Assembly (NCBI GenBank): GCA_028023455.1
Contig: JAQFVV010012446.1
Span: forward strand, 3,787,501 to 3,851,500
Direction: 5' to 3'
Source of the DNA: Epiperipatus broadwayi
Lineage: Eukaryota > Onychophora > Udeonychophora > Euonychophora > Peripatidae
Length of the DNA: 64,000 nucleotides
The position numbers were made by a program, and so were the translations under genes. Below, piece by piece: positions 34,201-45,835 of this stretch (its first letter is position 1; each line of letters begins with the position of its first letter). The notes under the pieces are model-generated. The model did not search any database and was not told where the DNA came from. It saw only the letters and a list, made by a program, of their open reading frames with translations.

Positions 34201-36349
34201 ACTGTAAATAGTGTAAATAAATTGTTTATTTATTTGTTGTTAGTAATAAACTTTGTTAAATTTTGTTATTTTCAAAAATTTTGGGTCCGAGTTATTTATT
34301 TCTCCACATCGCTGCATGAAATCACAATATATGCATAATAATCGAAACAAATATATAATTTTGCACAAAAAGATAAATAGAGAATTATTTAAGAATTTAA
34401 ATATTTTATTAGTATTCATTTAATTAAATAATTATAATTTTACATTATTTTATTGGTCATAAATCAGTTATCACAATATTATATTAAATTATATGCTATA
34501 AGTTGCCACACATATTTTGTTTGTCAGATTATTAAAATACTACCACGTATTTATTATATCATTACATGAAGATATAAGATCATATATTATCTCATTATTT
34601 TATTATGGTAATAAAATTATAGTAAAAAGAAAAGATATCCAATAGTAATTAAACAATGAAGAATATTATTATTATTATTTATTATTATTAGTTCAGTGTA
34701 GTAGATTATGACATAAAATCCCTTCTCATATTTTACTACTGTATTTTAAAATTAACTTAGAATAAACTTTATGAACCTGAGATTATTTTATTGAGCTAGA
34801 TTATTAAATAGAAGATTAAGATTTAATTATTAGTTTAGTCTTAGTGAGTAGAAGTTATTAAAGTCATAAGAATACTATGAGTTTGTTATTTGAAATAGTA
34901 ATAAAGGGGGGGATAGTGTTCTTATGCCATTGAGGTAGTATCCTGTGGGATATTGGCTCAATGTAATCTATCTTGTCACCTGTATTTTCACTTCAAGTCT
35001 CATGAAAATATTAAATATTTATTTAATTTATTTTTATAAACTGAACCTTATTCGTATTTTAAATTTGAGCTAGTGAAACATTTTAATTTTAATGCTGAAT
35101 ATTTTATTTATTAATTATTAACTGAGCTAGAACCCGTTTTATTTCATATCATATATTATCTGGAAGTGAAGATACATGAGATGAAGGTTAGAATATATAC
35201 TTGTTGGAAACTTAGAAAACATCCTGTAAGATGCTGCCCTCTCTTGAATTATTTTACAAGTAAAAAAACAATACTAGGAGTGTTTTAACCTTAACAAAAG
35301 AATAAGGCCAGTTCTTATTAGTTGGGCCATCCAGTCTTGACGCTTATGATGATTTCGATAAATATTTTTTCACCACTGAAAATGAAAATATATGTTTTAG
35401 AGTGTTTTTTTTAATTGTTTTTCGTAAATATTATAGATTATCTTCATAAAATCTGCTGAAAATATAGTTATTTTACAAAAGTAGTAAGGTTTTATTAAAA
35501 AATTGTATACTTTACACAATTGTAAATTGAAAAAGAAACCAGCGATAGCAAAATTTTGACAATCTGTCAAGAGTTTAGATTGCCCCAAGCAGTTTATTTA
35601 ATTTTCAAACAGAGATTAATGCTTTAGAATATTTTTCTGGCATTTATTTAATATCATAATGTATTTTGGTTAAAAAATGCTGAAAATATAATTATGTTTA
35701 GAAAAACGCTAAGATTTTACTAAAAAATTCTTAAAAAATTCGTAACGTTTAAATCTGGGAGGGAATAGAAATGACGTTTGCATTGCTTGTAATTTGCTCG
35801 TAATGTTTTCTTTGATTTTTCCACTTTTGAATATTTCTATAAAATACAAATGAAAATATATTTTTGAAAAAAACTTTCATTTACTTTCCTAATGTTACAA
35901 ATAATTAATATACTTTTTGAAAATGAAACTATAAATTAATATATATTAAAAGATGAAAATATTTCTATCAAAGAGTTTGTCAATTGGCCAATTAAAAGTT
36001 TCTAAGTTTTGCCTCAGTTGGCCAATAAGGAAGTGACCCACACAAGGGTTAACTTATTTAAAAGTTCTTAAGGGTGTATGGGAGGTAAGTGGAATTGTGG
36101 GTAATGTTTAGTTTAAATATGTTGTTATTTTGGAATTCTTTACACTTGAGAAGTCTGCTTGAGGCAGTGAAACCATTGGTCATGTTTTACAGTTTATTGT
36201 CTTGGCTAATCTAGTTGAGTTATGAATTTGAAGTAATTTTGATAAATATATTTATATGTCGGGTAGATTGCCTAATAGATGATCTATGAATTGCTTTCTT
36301 TTTTCTCTATTGTGTTTATATAGAAAATCATATTTTCAAATTATATATA

Positions 36350-36490
36350 TATATATAAATACAATTTATCCAACCTGCTTCGAACACTTTTTAGCAAACT
36401 CTTTATTTGTACATATATATACACCTACGTTTCAACTGACCTGCAGTCTTCTTTAGAGCTGCAGTCTTCTTCAGAGCAATCTTCACTTCA
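36350..36490 (-). mobile_element. Family P4 fragment (CTGAAGAAGACTGC repeat)
   Basis: On the minus strand CTGAAGAAGACTGCAG, then CTAAAGAAGACTGCAGG, and GTTGAAACGTAGG. A duplicated first box suggests a partial internal duplication. Same family as 41.7-41.9 and 55.2-55.4 kb. Confidence 0.6.
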
Positions 36491-39080
36491 GTAATAAATC
36501 TCCCAATTTCTATGTCATTGTATCACTCTTATTTTGTTAAAAAGCCAAGCAAGTATGAAACAATACTTCAACAAATTTTAAAGTTTGTAGAAATAGGCTG
36601 CACTCAGCTATGAATATGAAGTCTAGGAACTTCGAAAGCACTTAGCGTATATAAACATATAAACATAATCAAACTTCTCTAACAAGCGTGTTAGCACATA
36701 ATTATTAGTATTAATAAGAGTGAAATTCAAGTTCACACCAGATATAAATGCAGTCTTTTTCAACATGACAAATATATAACATATAGTAGAATTATTTCTA
36801 CTTATTTAAATATTTTTAAATCCTTCCATATTTAAACATTTTTTGCATTATTCCCTACTGGCATGTTGAGTTATAGTTCACAAATTTTAATTTAGTATAC
36901 AAATCTTTATTTGATATTATGAATCAAATTATATTTGGTTATTAGAAATATAAGTTTGTAAATGAAAACCATTTAAAATATCATATTTGAAAAAATATAG
37001 AAAAAATAATAATAAAGTGGAAAACATAATGAAAACAATTACATTTTTTTATTGGATAATTATTGCAATCCCAGAAAAAAATAAAAAAATTAATGAAATC
37101 TTGGTTAATTGAATTTCATTTTTAAAACCTAAACAAATTATTATGTCATCATAAAGATACAAAATTCTGTTCTAAAATTTAAAATTGCATTTATAATTGA
37201 TAAGATATTACTAAAATTCTGTACTTTGTTATTAGATAGATTGAATGTAGTTTTTTATTTTTACCATTACTATGAATTTCTTAACTTTGTATTTTTTAAA
37301 ATAAAACATATTTGAATAAAATCTAAATGTAATTACAAAAATATTTCTTCCTTAGTAGTTACTATATAAATATTTTTGTAAAAATAATCATAAATATTTA
37401 AATAAGCTATGGAAAATACACAATCTTTGCTCATTGGTAACTACAGTGGAAGAGGAATCTACAAATAGTTCTGCAGTAGTTTTCTAATAGAAACTACATT
37501 ACCTCATTTGACTGCTGACACCTTCAGAATTTTTTTAAAACTAATAAATCAATTTTTTAGTTTATTTTGAGTTTCTATTGTCAAATAGATGCATAATTGA
37601 CAAAATAGCATTAGTTAGCTGTAAAAGAGTGGTTAAAAGCTAAAAGTAACAATAGCAACATCAAATATTCCATATATTGTGCAGCTGAGAATCAGTTTGT
37701 TAAGAGTGAATAACAATTAGATATAAAATATTAGTGAATTCAGCTCATTTACAGTATAAAACAGAAAAATTATTTTACAGTTTGGTACAGAGACAATAAA
37801 TGTAAGCTATTATTAAGTTGTGCAAATAGTTAAAGTTTGCAATAATTCACATGTAAGTTATAAAAATTAAACAAGAATTCAAAGGAATTATTAGACATGG
37901 CAACTCAGCAGAGAATTTAGTGTTAGTACAGTATTTCAAGGACTAATAATCTTGGAACCCTTGATTTTAAATGCTATTGTCAATATCATGCATATCAGAA
38001 TTACAATAATGGTTTTTGTACACCTAATTAGTGCTTGAAATTGTAGTTTATACACATAAGAATGTGGCGGTAGATATGATAAGCAATCATTATGAAAACT
38101 GGGTGAATCTTGTTATTATCACCTGATAGATTGAATTATTTATTGTCAAAAAATTGATTAGCCACAAAATATCACAAACAATGCAACAATAATGATGATG
38201 CCATTTTAATGATATGAAGGGTGAACCAAAATTTGTCAAAAATAACTTGCAGATTCTATCATCATTTGTGACTACTTTCATTGATTTTAAAGCATTACCA
38301 AGTTTATAAAACATAAGGAATGAATAGAAACAGTTTAACTTTGATAATAATCTAGTGTAGATATTGATGGTGACTGGCAGTATGGTCACAGTTTTGATTT
38401 ATAGTACCATAAGCATCATGCTACTCTGATGCTAAAAGTTTGTAAACCATGGATCACATAGGTAATCACCATTTATACATATTGCCAGAATGTTGTTGTG
38501 GTATATGTTTACTGGTGCTGTAATCAGTAATTATAGAAATTTTACTGAACGATAATGCATAGCCCGATTCTTAATTTTTTATGCAATATTTGGAAATGAT
38601 TCATATTCTTGCCTTGCACAACAACTACAGCTCCAGATTTAGTGAACATGGGTGAGTTCTGTATGGTTTGCCATGATACAATCACAGATTCTAGTGTTTA
38701 AGGACCATAAATTACACCCAGATTTGTCATTAGTTGACCCTCAAACTTGTTAGGAACTTCTGAGCAATAAAGCCATATGATTTATACATTATGTAGTCTT
38801 TCTTTGAAGAGATAATGATGTTATGGACTTACAAAATCAAAGAAAGATTGAAATTTTCTGTTCAGGATTCCATGAGGTTATGCTACCTGATTGACATTAT
38901 TACAGATTACATTTTAAGTTATAACAAATGCATTGACTAGGGAATTAAATGTTATATTTTCAAATATTAGGCAGAAAAGAAAAAGAATAATATATATATA
39001 TAAATTGTTTATAAAAAACACTTTTATTTAATTTGTTAGATTATGCATTAAAAAATAAATAAATATTTTTTTTCTTAAAC
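36491..39080. other. A+T-rich sequence, nothing recognised
   Basis: Frames such as 38090-38389 (minus, 99 aa) carry no recognised motif. 37.9-38.9 kb has slightly more balanced composition on the minus strand and might be an ancient transposase or other coding remnant, but I could not align it to any family from memory. Confidence 0.4.
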
Positions 39081-39084
39081 CACA

Positions 39085-40245
39085 ATAGTGATTGAATTAA
39101 TTAATTTATGAATGATTTGTGCTTTTATTTCAAGTTATGAGATGGGGCCCTGAAAATAACGAATATGTCTCTGGTTTGTATATCTATTGTAGTATATGCT
39201 TCTGCTGTTACATATTTCTTGAAGAAAGCTTTCTGCATCAATCTGCCAAATAACATCTTCATGTAGTCAAGCGTTGTTAGCCGAGAGGTCATCGCACCTG
39301 CCTTGCAAGCAAGTAGTTGGTTGCAGACGGGTGTGGGTTCGCGTCCCGACCGATGCTATGACATATGAAAAAGAAAAAAAACATCTTCATGTAAAATTGT
39401 GGTGCCTAGTAGCACATTTTTTTGTAAAGTGCATTTCGCATATTTGTTGATTTTTTTTTTATAAAGGCTGAAAAATTTGAACAATTTGAAATTCTGTTTT
39501 CATTTACAGAAAATAGCAGGGAAACAGTTGTATTACTTGACAAATTACAAACATGCTGATCTCGTAAAAGTACAAGTTTACAAATGGTTTAATTGAAATA
39601 TTAAATTCATTATGTCGCTAAAAAGCAATAGCACGGGAAGCCCAAAGTTAAAATGATGCTGATTTTTTTTGTCAGAAATGGCATTTTTCTCAGATTTAGT
39701 TCATCATGGTCAGGCATTTTATCTGCACGTTCTGCAACATTTACATGATTCAGTAAATGTAAACATCCCATTTTGTGGCAAAGACATAAGTGTAAGCTTC
39801 ACCCTGACAAAGTATCATCTCTCAAAGCCTTGAGGATGGCACAATTTTTACTTAAATTCAGCATAACCGAGCTTTTTTATCAGCCATACTTGCTCGATCT
39901 TGCTTTGTGCAATTTTTTTTAATCTCTCAAATGAAAAAAATGTCTCTTCTTTCAGCCTTGGGGAAGGGAATGCGAGTGGTTTCAGATTACTTTGAAAAGG
40001 GATAAACAGGTTTAGAGACTGGTGCATAGCATTAAATAGACTATACATTTTAAAGCTATTTAATTTGCAACACTTAAAAATAAATATATAATTTTGTTAT
40101 TACAAAATTCTGGTTATTTTTGCCCTCTCCTCGCTCATATATATAACAAACAAATTGTTGTTGAAGATAATTTTTTTGTTGCCTGAGTAATGATTGAATT
40201 AATTAATTTGTAAACAGTTCACATTTTTATTTTAAGTTATATATA
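39085..40245. repeat. Direct repeats ~1.1 kb apart
   Basis: GTGATTGAATTAATTAATTT with a following TTTATTTCAAGTTAT (39090-39140) recurs at about 40190-40240 (ATGATTGAATTAATTAATTT, TTTATTTTAAGTTAT). The enclosed kilobase holds SINE S3 and a minus-strand frame (39848-40048, MYSLFNAMHQSLNLFIPFQS) that I do not recognise. It could be solo ends of an element or a segmental duplication. Confidence 0.4.
39252..39393 (+). mobile_element. tRNA-derived SINE S3 with 14-bp target duplication
   Basis: AACATCTTCATGTA at 39252-39265 and 39380-39393 flanks the element. The body is GTCAAGCGTTGTTAGCCGAG (box A TTAGCCGAGAGGT), then CTGC-CTTGCAA-GC (anticodon-like loop, TGC = alanine), GTGGGTTCGCGTCCCGACC (box B), GATGCTATGACATATGA and an A-rich tail. 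It is the best preserved SINE of the window and defines the family ends. Confidence 0.9.
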
Positions 40246-40289
40246 ACGACCAAAACTGCACTTGAAGAAAACCAATTTTTGGTTTTTGT

Positions 40290-40700
40290 GAATTACTAAT
40301 CAAATTAATCTGTAAAGTACATATGCAGTGGATTAAGCTAGTTATTATTAATTTATGAAAATGTCACACTATATAAATTAAATATTTACATAGGTTTAAA
40401 GTTTTCATTTGATAATCTCATATCATAAATAGTAAAAATTTTGCAAGCATCATCAACAAAAATCAGATTATAAGTAATTTAATGTGATTAATTAAATCTT
40501 CACACTCTCAGTTCCAAATCCTTCAGATTTGCCTATACATATAGTTTGGGTGGAAAGAATAGAGTGGATCCATTTATCTTTTAAAAAGACTTTATCTCAT
40601 GTTTGGAAAGGAGTGTATTCATTATAATTAGCGTTCAATCTGTAAAGCACATGTGCAGTGGATTAAGCTATAGTGATTATTAAAAGCATTTTTTATAAAA
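40290..40700 (+). repeat. Short direct repeat pair
   Basis: AATCTGTAAAGTACATATGC then AGTGGATTAAGCTA at about 40309 recurs near 40638 as AATCTGTAAAGCACATGTGC plus AGTGGATTAAGCTA. Function unknown. Confidence 0.5.
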
Positions 40701-41399
40701 TATATTTTATACATATTACTTTTTACTGCTCAGATATTTTGCAACTGACTTTTTGTAACTATTTACATTCAAATTTTAAAATTGAGAATCTAAACGTCAC
40801 CATATTTCCAGTATTTGAAATTTGAACGCATTAAAAATTTGTTTTAATGTTTATGAAGGCAACTTTAAAAACAAAAGCAAGTCTTAGTGAAGCAATAAAA
40901 AAGAAATTGATTTTTTTTTTCTGTAACTGTAAATATTTTTTTTTTGCTGTGAATTAGTCATGAAATTTAAAGAAAGCTTATTTTTTAAAAAATATATCAT
41001 CTATTGTGCATCGCCGAAAACTTACTAAACCAATTTCAACATGAATTTAAATGTGGCCCACCAACATTGTTAAATATATAACTGACTAGACAACCCTGGA
41101 ATATTTCAATGTCATCTTACATTGTTATCGATCTCTAACACATGTATAAAATTTGGAGACTATCCATTTGATAGAAATATGTTAAAAATCAATTACAAGA
41201 TTTGACCTAAACAAACTAACAGAATTAATTTGTGAGTTAAATAGAAGTATTTAACAAAGCTGTCCCCACAGCATATGATAATCCACAGTGCTTGGAATCA
41301 CTCAGTAATCTTGCCTTTAAAATTAAAAACAAAAAAGGTAAGTCAGAAAGACCTTCATAAATAATTATAAAAATTTCTCTTGACTGTTATCTTTGACAG
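40701..41399. other. A+T-rich sequence, nothing recognised
   Basis: No coding or repeat evidence. Confidence 0.5.
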
Positions 41400-41571
41400 A
41401 GTAACATAATTAGTAAGAGCATCTATCACCCTAAAGTCAGTCTTCACAGTTCTGAAAGTCATAGATTCGCTTTTTGTGCTACCCTTCATTGATAAGGATA
41501 ACAACATCTGAGGAAGAAAAACACCACTAGAAATATTGTTCCCAATTCATCAACATATTACTTATAAATAA
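41400..41571 (+). mobile_element. Penelope-like element 3' untranslated end, copy c
   Basis: It matches copy b after its stop codon: TTAGTAAGAGCATCTATCACC (tRNA-like A region), CATAGATTCGCTTTTTGTGC and CATCTGAGGAAGAAAAACAC ... CTAGAAATATTG, a decayed CTGANGA/GAAA pair. No coding part. Confidence 0.55.
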
Positions 41572-41636
41572 TTGAATTATTAAAAAAATACTTTAACAAT
41601 TCAACTATTAAAAAAATACTTTAACAATTCAACTAT
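41572..41636 (+). repeat. ~31-bp tandem duplication
   Basis: TTCAACTATTAAAAAAATAC plus TTTAACAA is repeated in near-perfect tandem, with a partial earlier unit ending in TTGAATTATTAAAA. Confidence 0.75.
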
Positions 41637-41699
41637 ATTCTATAGTGTAACATAAAACCACAAATTCTGTTTTATATACATATATTACTTTTTTTATAA

Positions 41700-41884
41700 T
41701 TCCTCCTTTATTTTTCTAACAGTTTCGACTATCCTACAGTCTTCACCAGAGCTACAACATTTAAAACATATAATCATATAAACATTATTTTATAAAAACA
41801 CATTATATGATTATATATTTTAAATGTTGTAGCTCTGTTCAAGACTGCAGGGCAGTCGAAACTGTTAGAAAAATAAAGAAATTA
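41700..41884. mobile_element. Family P4 fold-back element
   Basis: The arms 41700-41785 and 41802-41884 are imperfect inverted repeats (TTTCTAACAGTTTCGACT ... TCTTCACCAGAGCTACAACA against TGTTGTAGCTCTGTTCAAGA ... AGTCGAAACTGTTAGAAA). Each arm carries a GACTGC...GCAGTC-type hairpin followed by GAAAC on the minus (left) or plus (right) strand, and a CTGGTGA or CTGTTCA box in the place of CTGANGA. Confidence 0.7.
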
Positions 41885-41905
41885 TATAAAAATTGTATTG
41901 AAGTG

Positions 41906-42955
41906 TATATGAAGAGATTTATAAAAAAGTAATATATATATATGAAGAAAAATGCAAAAAAAGTAAAGAAGATATAAGAATTATATGCATATAGAGATTC
42001 ATCTTTTACAGTTGATTCTTAGGATAGGAAAAATTCTGCATTAAGCTTTATATATTGTGTATTTATATATATTACAATAACTAATATCGGTTCAAGTCAG
42101 ATTGTTTAGAAAAATTAAAAGGATATTGTTTCTTATTATTCAGTTGCTAAATGACGTTTAAATGATTGCCTCTTTGTTACCTGTTAATGTTAAATATCAT
42201 GGGAAGTGATTTAAATATAATCGTAGAAACGGGGGGGGTGGGATTTTCATTTAAAAATAAATTCTAAAGTTGAAATAAAGTTATCCGCATTTTTAATTAA
42301 GCTCTAGAGAATCGTTTTAAGTGCACTTTTTTTTTTTTTTAATGAGTGCAGTACTTGGAAAATCGCAAGGGATTCTGGGTAGTATCAATAAAGGGACTGA
42401 ATGTTTACATTAAGATACTTTTATTTTTTTTTAAAGAGAAGTGAAAACATATTACGAATTTTGAAAAATAAACAATCTCCTTTATTTATAATTATGGACC
42501 GCAGGAATGCGTAATCGGAAATCTGGTAAAAAAAAAACAGTTTCTTTTTCACGTTGTGGCGCTTATAATCAAATTGCCAAAACGAAAGTATTTACTGGAA
42601 TATACAATATTTTAGAAAATCTTAAATTAGATTTGATAGCTAAACAAAAATGCTAACTGGGGAAAGATAATTATTTTTATATAAGCGACGCTTTGCCATT
42701 TGCAAATGTAAAACATTCGTTTTTTTTTTTTTTAAATCGCGATTAGTTTATTGCCCGGAGTTCATAAGAGGTTCGAACACAGCTACTTTACTTTCAACTA
42801 ATAATGTTGGTTTTTATTCTCTGGATCGGTGTTACTGCTCTTTCTTTATTTGGGATAGGCAATTAAAAGATTGATCTATTCAAATCTTTGTTATTGCTAG
42901 ACTCTTATCGCATCAAATTTTGGAAAGTGTCAAGCCTCTAATCCCGCAATTAATT
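41906..42955. other. A+T-rich sequence with homopolymer runs
   Basis: It holds G8 at about 42229 and T runs at 42327 and 42719. No coding or family match. Confidence 0.45.
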
Positions 42956-42959
42956 TTAA

Positions 42960-43045
42960 TATGTTGCTCTTCGTTGTTGGTGCATTGGTGGAACGACAGA
43001 TTCTGGGATTCAAAGTGCATAGATCGGGTCTAAGGTGTTTAAACT
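42960..43045 (+). repeat. Single tRNA-like unit of the 24-kb array family
   Basis: GGTGCATTGGTGGAACGACA followed by GATTCTGGGATT and GATCGGGTCTAA resembles the box A, anticodon and box B blocks of the array units. Degenerate. Confidence 0.45.
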
Positions 43046-43237
43046 TCCTATGAAAAGCAAACAATCATTTGATCATTCTTATTTTAAAAGGTTTATTGAT
43101 ATAGTTTGTTTTTGATAGTTTTGTTGTTCATTAATAAAATGATAAACTGAGACTTTTATTTCATTAGTGCTCATAAATTATGTCGATCTACTATGGAAGT
43201 TTATAAGAACTTTAAATACTGGAAATGGCAGTTAAAA

Positions 43238-43638
43238 TAATTACAGAGACAAAACTCTCCATAGAGTAGCACCACTTAGTGGAAGTCAGAGTAATCAATG
43301 GATGCAGGAAAATTTGTGCATAAAATCCCTATCTAGTCCCTACTCATCCAATATCCCTAGACAAGTTTTCAGATTATGGCTTTCATCAGTGAGGAACCTT
43401 GGATCTGAGACCACTGTACCTAGATCTTAGGATTTAATGCAACCCTCCAGCAGCCACCTTTTAAAATTTTTTAGCCAACTATAAAGCTTTGAGTACAAAA
43501 AACAATAATGTTTTCAAGCTAAGCTCATTAGCTTGAATAGTTGTATAGATCTGAACTCAGTTCAGCATCCACACTTTTTGGCGTTTTTGTTTTTTTAATA
43601 ACCACAGTCACCATAATCTTATTGTGCATGATTGGTAT
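43238..43638 (-). mobile_element. Family P2 element, first of a tandem pair (copy 5)
   Basis: It starts at CAGAGACAAAACTCTCC, contains the hammerhead on the minus strand, and continues through a body (GCAGCCACCTTTT, AAAGCTTTGAGTAC, ATGTTTTCAAGCTAAGCT, TTGTATAGATCTGAACTCAG) that reappears in the next copy at 43915-44038. The body is not seen in the other P2 copies, so these two are the longest P2 units here. Confidence 0.75.
43346..43404 (-). ncRNA. Hammerhead-like motif, P2 copy 5 (decayed)
   Basis: ATCCAA/TTGGAT outer stem and CTGATGA remain. GAAAC has become GAAAAC and stem II (AGCC...TCT) is eroded. GUC is present. Confidence 0.5.
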
Positions 43639-44205
43639 TAAACCATCAAACATCACATAATCACTCTTCTTTATGCTTATATAAGGTGTTTATCATAGAG
43701 GCTAAACTCTCAATATAGTAGCACCACTCAGTGCAAATCAGAGTAATCAATGGATGCAGAAAGATTTATGCATAAAATCCCTATCTAATGCCTACTCATC
43801 CAATATCCCCAGACTAGTTTCTAGCTTGTGGCATTCATCAGTGACGAGCCATGGATCTGAGAGCACTGCACCTAGATCTGAGGATCTAATGCACCCTCCA
43901 GCAGCCACCTCTTATTCTTTTGGCTAATTATAAAGCTTTGAATCCATAATGAAAATACAATAATGTTTTCAAGCTAAGCTTGTATAGTTGTATAGATCTG
44001 AACTGAATTCAGTGGTGACTTTGGTTCTTTAATAACCATAGTCTGGGAATACTGGATGAGTAGGCTGTAGATAGGGATTTCATACACAAACTTCCTGCAT
44101 CCATTGATTACCCTGGGTTGCACTGAATGGTGCTACTGTATGGAGAGTTTTGCCCCTGTGAAAAACAGCTTATGTAAACATAAGGATTGGTGATCATGTG
44201 ACAGT
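43639..44205 (-). mobile_element. Family P2 element, second of a tandem pair, with terminal inverted part (copy 6)
   Basis: The left end is TTAAACCATCAAACATCACA. The hammerhead lies at 43798-43856 on the minus strand and the body runs to about 44038. From 44044 the sequence continues as an inverted P2 end (TGGGAATACTGGATGAG ... ATGGAGAGTTTTGCCCCTGT ... GATCATGTGACA). A tandem plus inverted arrangement resembles the pseudo-LTR layouts of PLEs. Confidence 0.75.
43798..43856 (-). ncRNA. Hammerhead motif, P2 copy 6
   Basis: CTGATGA, GAAAC, palindromic ACTAGT and GUC are intact on the minus strand. Outer stem I is ATCCAT against TTGGAT (one mismatch). Stem II is reduced to GC/GC pairs near the loop CACAA, which is the doubtful part. 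Confidence 0.6.
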
Positions 44206-44219
44206 TGAATTGATTTGAG

Positions 44220-44560
44220 GATTTTATGTTCCAGAATCTAACACTCTACCACTGCCTTAAATCATACAGGACAAATTATTATTATTAATAATAATAATAA
44301 CAATGACAACAACAACAACATATAGAATGGCATTATTGCTTAAGGGTTTATAAAGGTATCAGTGCTGGAAGAGCCAGAGTGGAAATAGATCCAAGGATTT
44401 CGCATACCATTGCACCAAATCATGCAAGGTGAATTAGTAATAATAAATTGAATGGCTTTGAAGTTTGAGAGGCACAAAATCCAGAGCTGGAATGGAATCG
44501 AGGGACATGACATTCCAAAATCTGACATTCCACCACCACACTAAATCATATATAGCAATT
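44220..44560 (-). repeat. Three tRNA-like units of the 24-kb array family
   Basis: AAATCAT anchors at 44259, 44417 and 44543 mark units spaced 158 and 126 bp. The minus strand reads TGATTTAGTGTGGTGG (box-A-like), CAGATTTTGGAATGTC (anticodon-like) and CCTCGATTCCATTCCAG (box-B-like). An (ATT)n/(AAT)n stretch separates the first two, as in the other array. Confidence 0.65.
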
Positions 44561-44739
44561 TTCCAGTAATAAACATTATCCAATGTATACAACATTTTTA
44601 GCTTAAAATGATTTACTTTAATTAAACATGCATAAGGTTTTTTTTTTTGTTAATGTCAAATTATTGCAAACAATCCTTTTTTTATTATTACTAATTTAGC
44701 TTCTGATTTTGTTTACATCATCCAGACTATTAAAAGCTC
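44561..44739. other. A+T-rich sequence, nothing recognised
   Basis: No signal apart from T runs. Confidence 0.5.
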
Positions 44740-44741
44740 AT

Positions 44742-44935
44742 AATAATAGATGGTCAGTTGAAATCTTAAACTGGGTCTCTCGAGATTGTAAAAGAACCAA
44801 AAAGTGACCACATATGAGATGGGGGAATGAGGAAGTTGGTTGGTGTAATGTAGAGAATAGAGGTTATGAATGAGAGAAATAGGATTAACCTTGAAAAGAA
44901 CACTATCCTGAAATAGATTAAAATGATATAATTTA
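44742..44935 (+). pseudogene. LINE family C tail, decayed fragment
   Basis: GATGGTCAGTTGAAATCTTA, TGTAAAAGAACCAAAAAGTG and ATGAGATGGGGGAATGAGGA correspond to the DNRWTIEILNW and KRPRKRPHVRWMDE coding stretch at 17.5 kb, followed by eroded 3' sequence. Confidence 0.75.
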
Positions 44936-45369
44936 TGATATAAGTGCCTTTAATAAAATATATACCTTTATATATTTCTTGATAGAAAATGATTTAAAGC
45001 TTTTGTTTTTATTTTCACATGAGATATATAGTGTTGTCTTGATAATCCAGTAAAATTATTTGTGTAAAAGGGTTCACTCGCTGAATGTCTGACATGAAAT
45101 GGAGTGAATATTTTTTTTTTTTTAAAAAAAAAACCCACTTACCTTTTGATATATCTTTAAATATATTATAAAGCATTAGTGAATCTAATGTTATTCTTTC
45201 ATAAAAGCCACTACATTTCAGTAAAAATAAGCTAGTTTTAACTGAAAATAAAATCAACAAATATGTTCACTGTTAACAATGTAAGATGAATTACCCTTTT
45301 TTAAAAAGCATCTATTTGCGTTCAAATAGAGCCAGTCAACAAATTTACTGAAATGTGGTTTTTGTTCAA

Positions 45370-45457
45370 GATTCAGAAGTTTTTTTTTTCATATGTCAAA
45401 GCCCGGCCAGCTGCTTGGAAGGCAGCTATGCTAACCGCTAGACCACCAACTCTTGAC
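45370..45457 (-). mobile_element. tRNA-Gly-headed SINE S4
   Basis: On the minus strand: GTCAAGAGTTGGTGGTCTAG (box A TGGTCTAGCGGTTAGC), anticodon arm GCTGC-CTTCCAA-GCAGC (loop triplet TCC = glycine), a shortened T arm GGCCGGGC, then TTTGACATATGA and A9. The head is far closer to a real tRNA-Gly(UCC) than the other SINEs, but box B is truncated, so it is not a functional tRNA gene. Ends match S3/S5/S6. Confidence 0.75.
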
Positions 45458-45653
45458 TAAAAATAAAGTAGTTTTAACTGAAAATGACAAACTCAGCAAA
45501 TATTTTCACTGTTAATAATGTAAGGTGAATAACATTTATTAAAAAATCCCAACACATTGAAATTACAGTAACCACAAGAAGAAAATATTGCTTAAAAATT
45601 ACTTGTTGATTCCTCTTGTGAGGTCTTTTTTTTTATAAATGAGTTAATTATAC

Positions 45654-45791
45654 CCGCAGATTCACTCATGTTAGTAGAACAAAATAATATAAGATAATAT
45701 GTAGCTTTTTCTGTCGCTTCTACCGCAGATTCACTCATGTTAGTAGAACAAAATAATATAAGATAATATGTAGCTTTTTCTGTCGCTTCTA
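45654..45791 (+). repeat. Perfect 69-bp tandem duplication
   Basis: 45654-45722 and 45723-45791 both read CCGCAGATTCACTCATGTTA ... TTTTTCTGTCGCTTCTA. No difference was seen, so it is either very recent or an assembly artefact. Confidence 0.85.
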
Positions 45792-45835
45792 TATTTACAT
45801 ATTATTTAAATGAAATAATAATACACGAGTCGAAC

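Larger units (their letters stand above)
29895..36245. mobile_element. 6.35-kb island bounded by ~200-bp inverted repeats
   Basis: The left end 29895-30152 and the right end 36041-36245 are inverted copies. Shared blocks are ACTCAACTAGATTA, ATAAACTGTAAAACA, GCAGACTTCTCAAGTGTAAA, GAATTCCAAAATAACAA, TTTAAACTAAACATTACCCA and TTAACCCTTGTG. Similarity stops at ACCCTTGTG on both sides. The interior has no ORF above ~85 codons, and none of the SINE, LINE, P1, P2 or PLE repeats that crowd the rest of the window, so it behaves as one unit. It may be a large non-autonomous DNA transposon; two independent inverted solo insertions are the alternative. Confidence 0.6.

Noticed and set aside
34900-34950. 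Polypurine tract plus LTR start (AAAGGGGGGGATAGTGTTC)
   Set aside because: No second LTR copy, primer-binding site or gag/pol frame was found nearby.
30153-36040. Maverick/Polinton or other self-synthesising element inside the island
   Set aside because: No polymerase B, integrase, ATPase or capsid frame is present and the unit is much too short.
38090-38389. 99-codon minus-strand frame as a gene
   Set aside because: No motif, no neighbouring coding fragments in consistent order, and no splice-site pattern supporting an exon.
45370-45457. Possible functional tRNA-Gly(UCC) gene on the minus strand
   Set aside because: The D and anticodon arms are good, but the T arm and acceptor 3' strand are truncated and the sequence runs into a SINE tail and poly(A).
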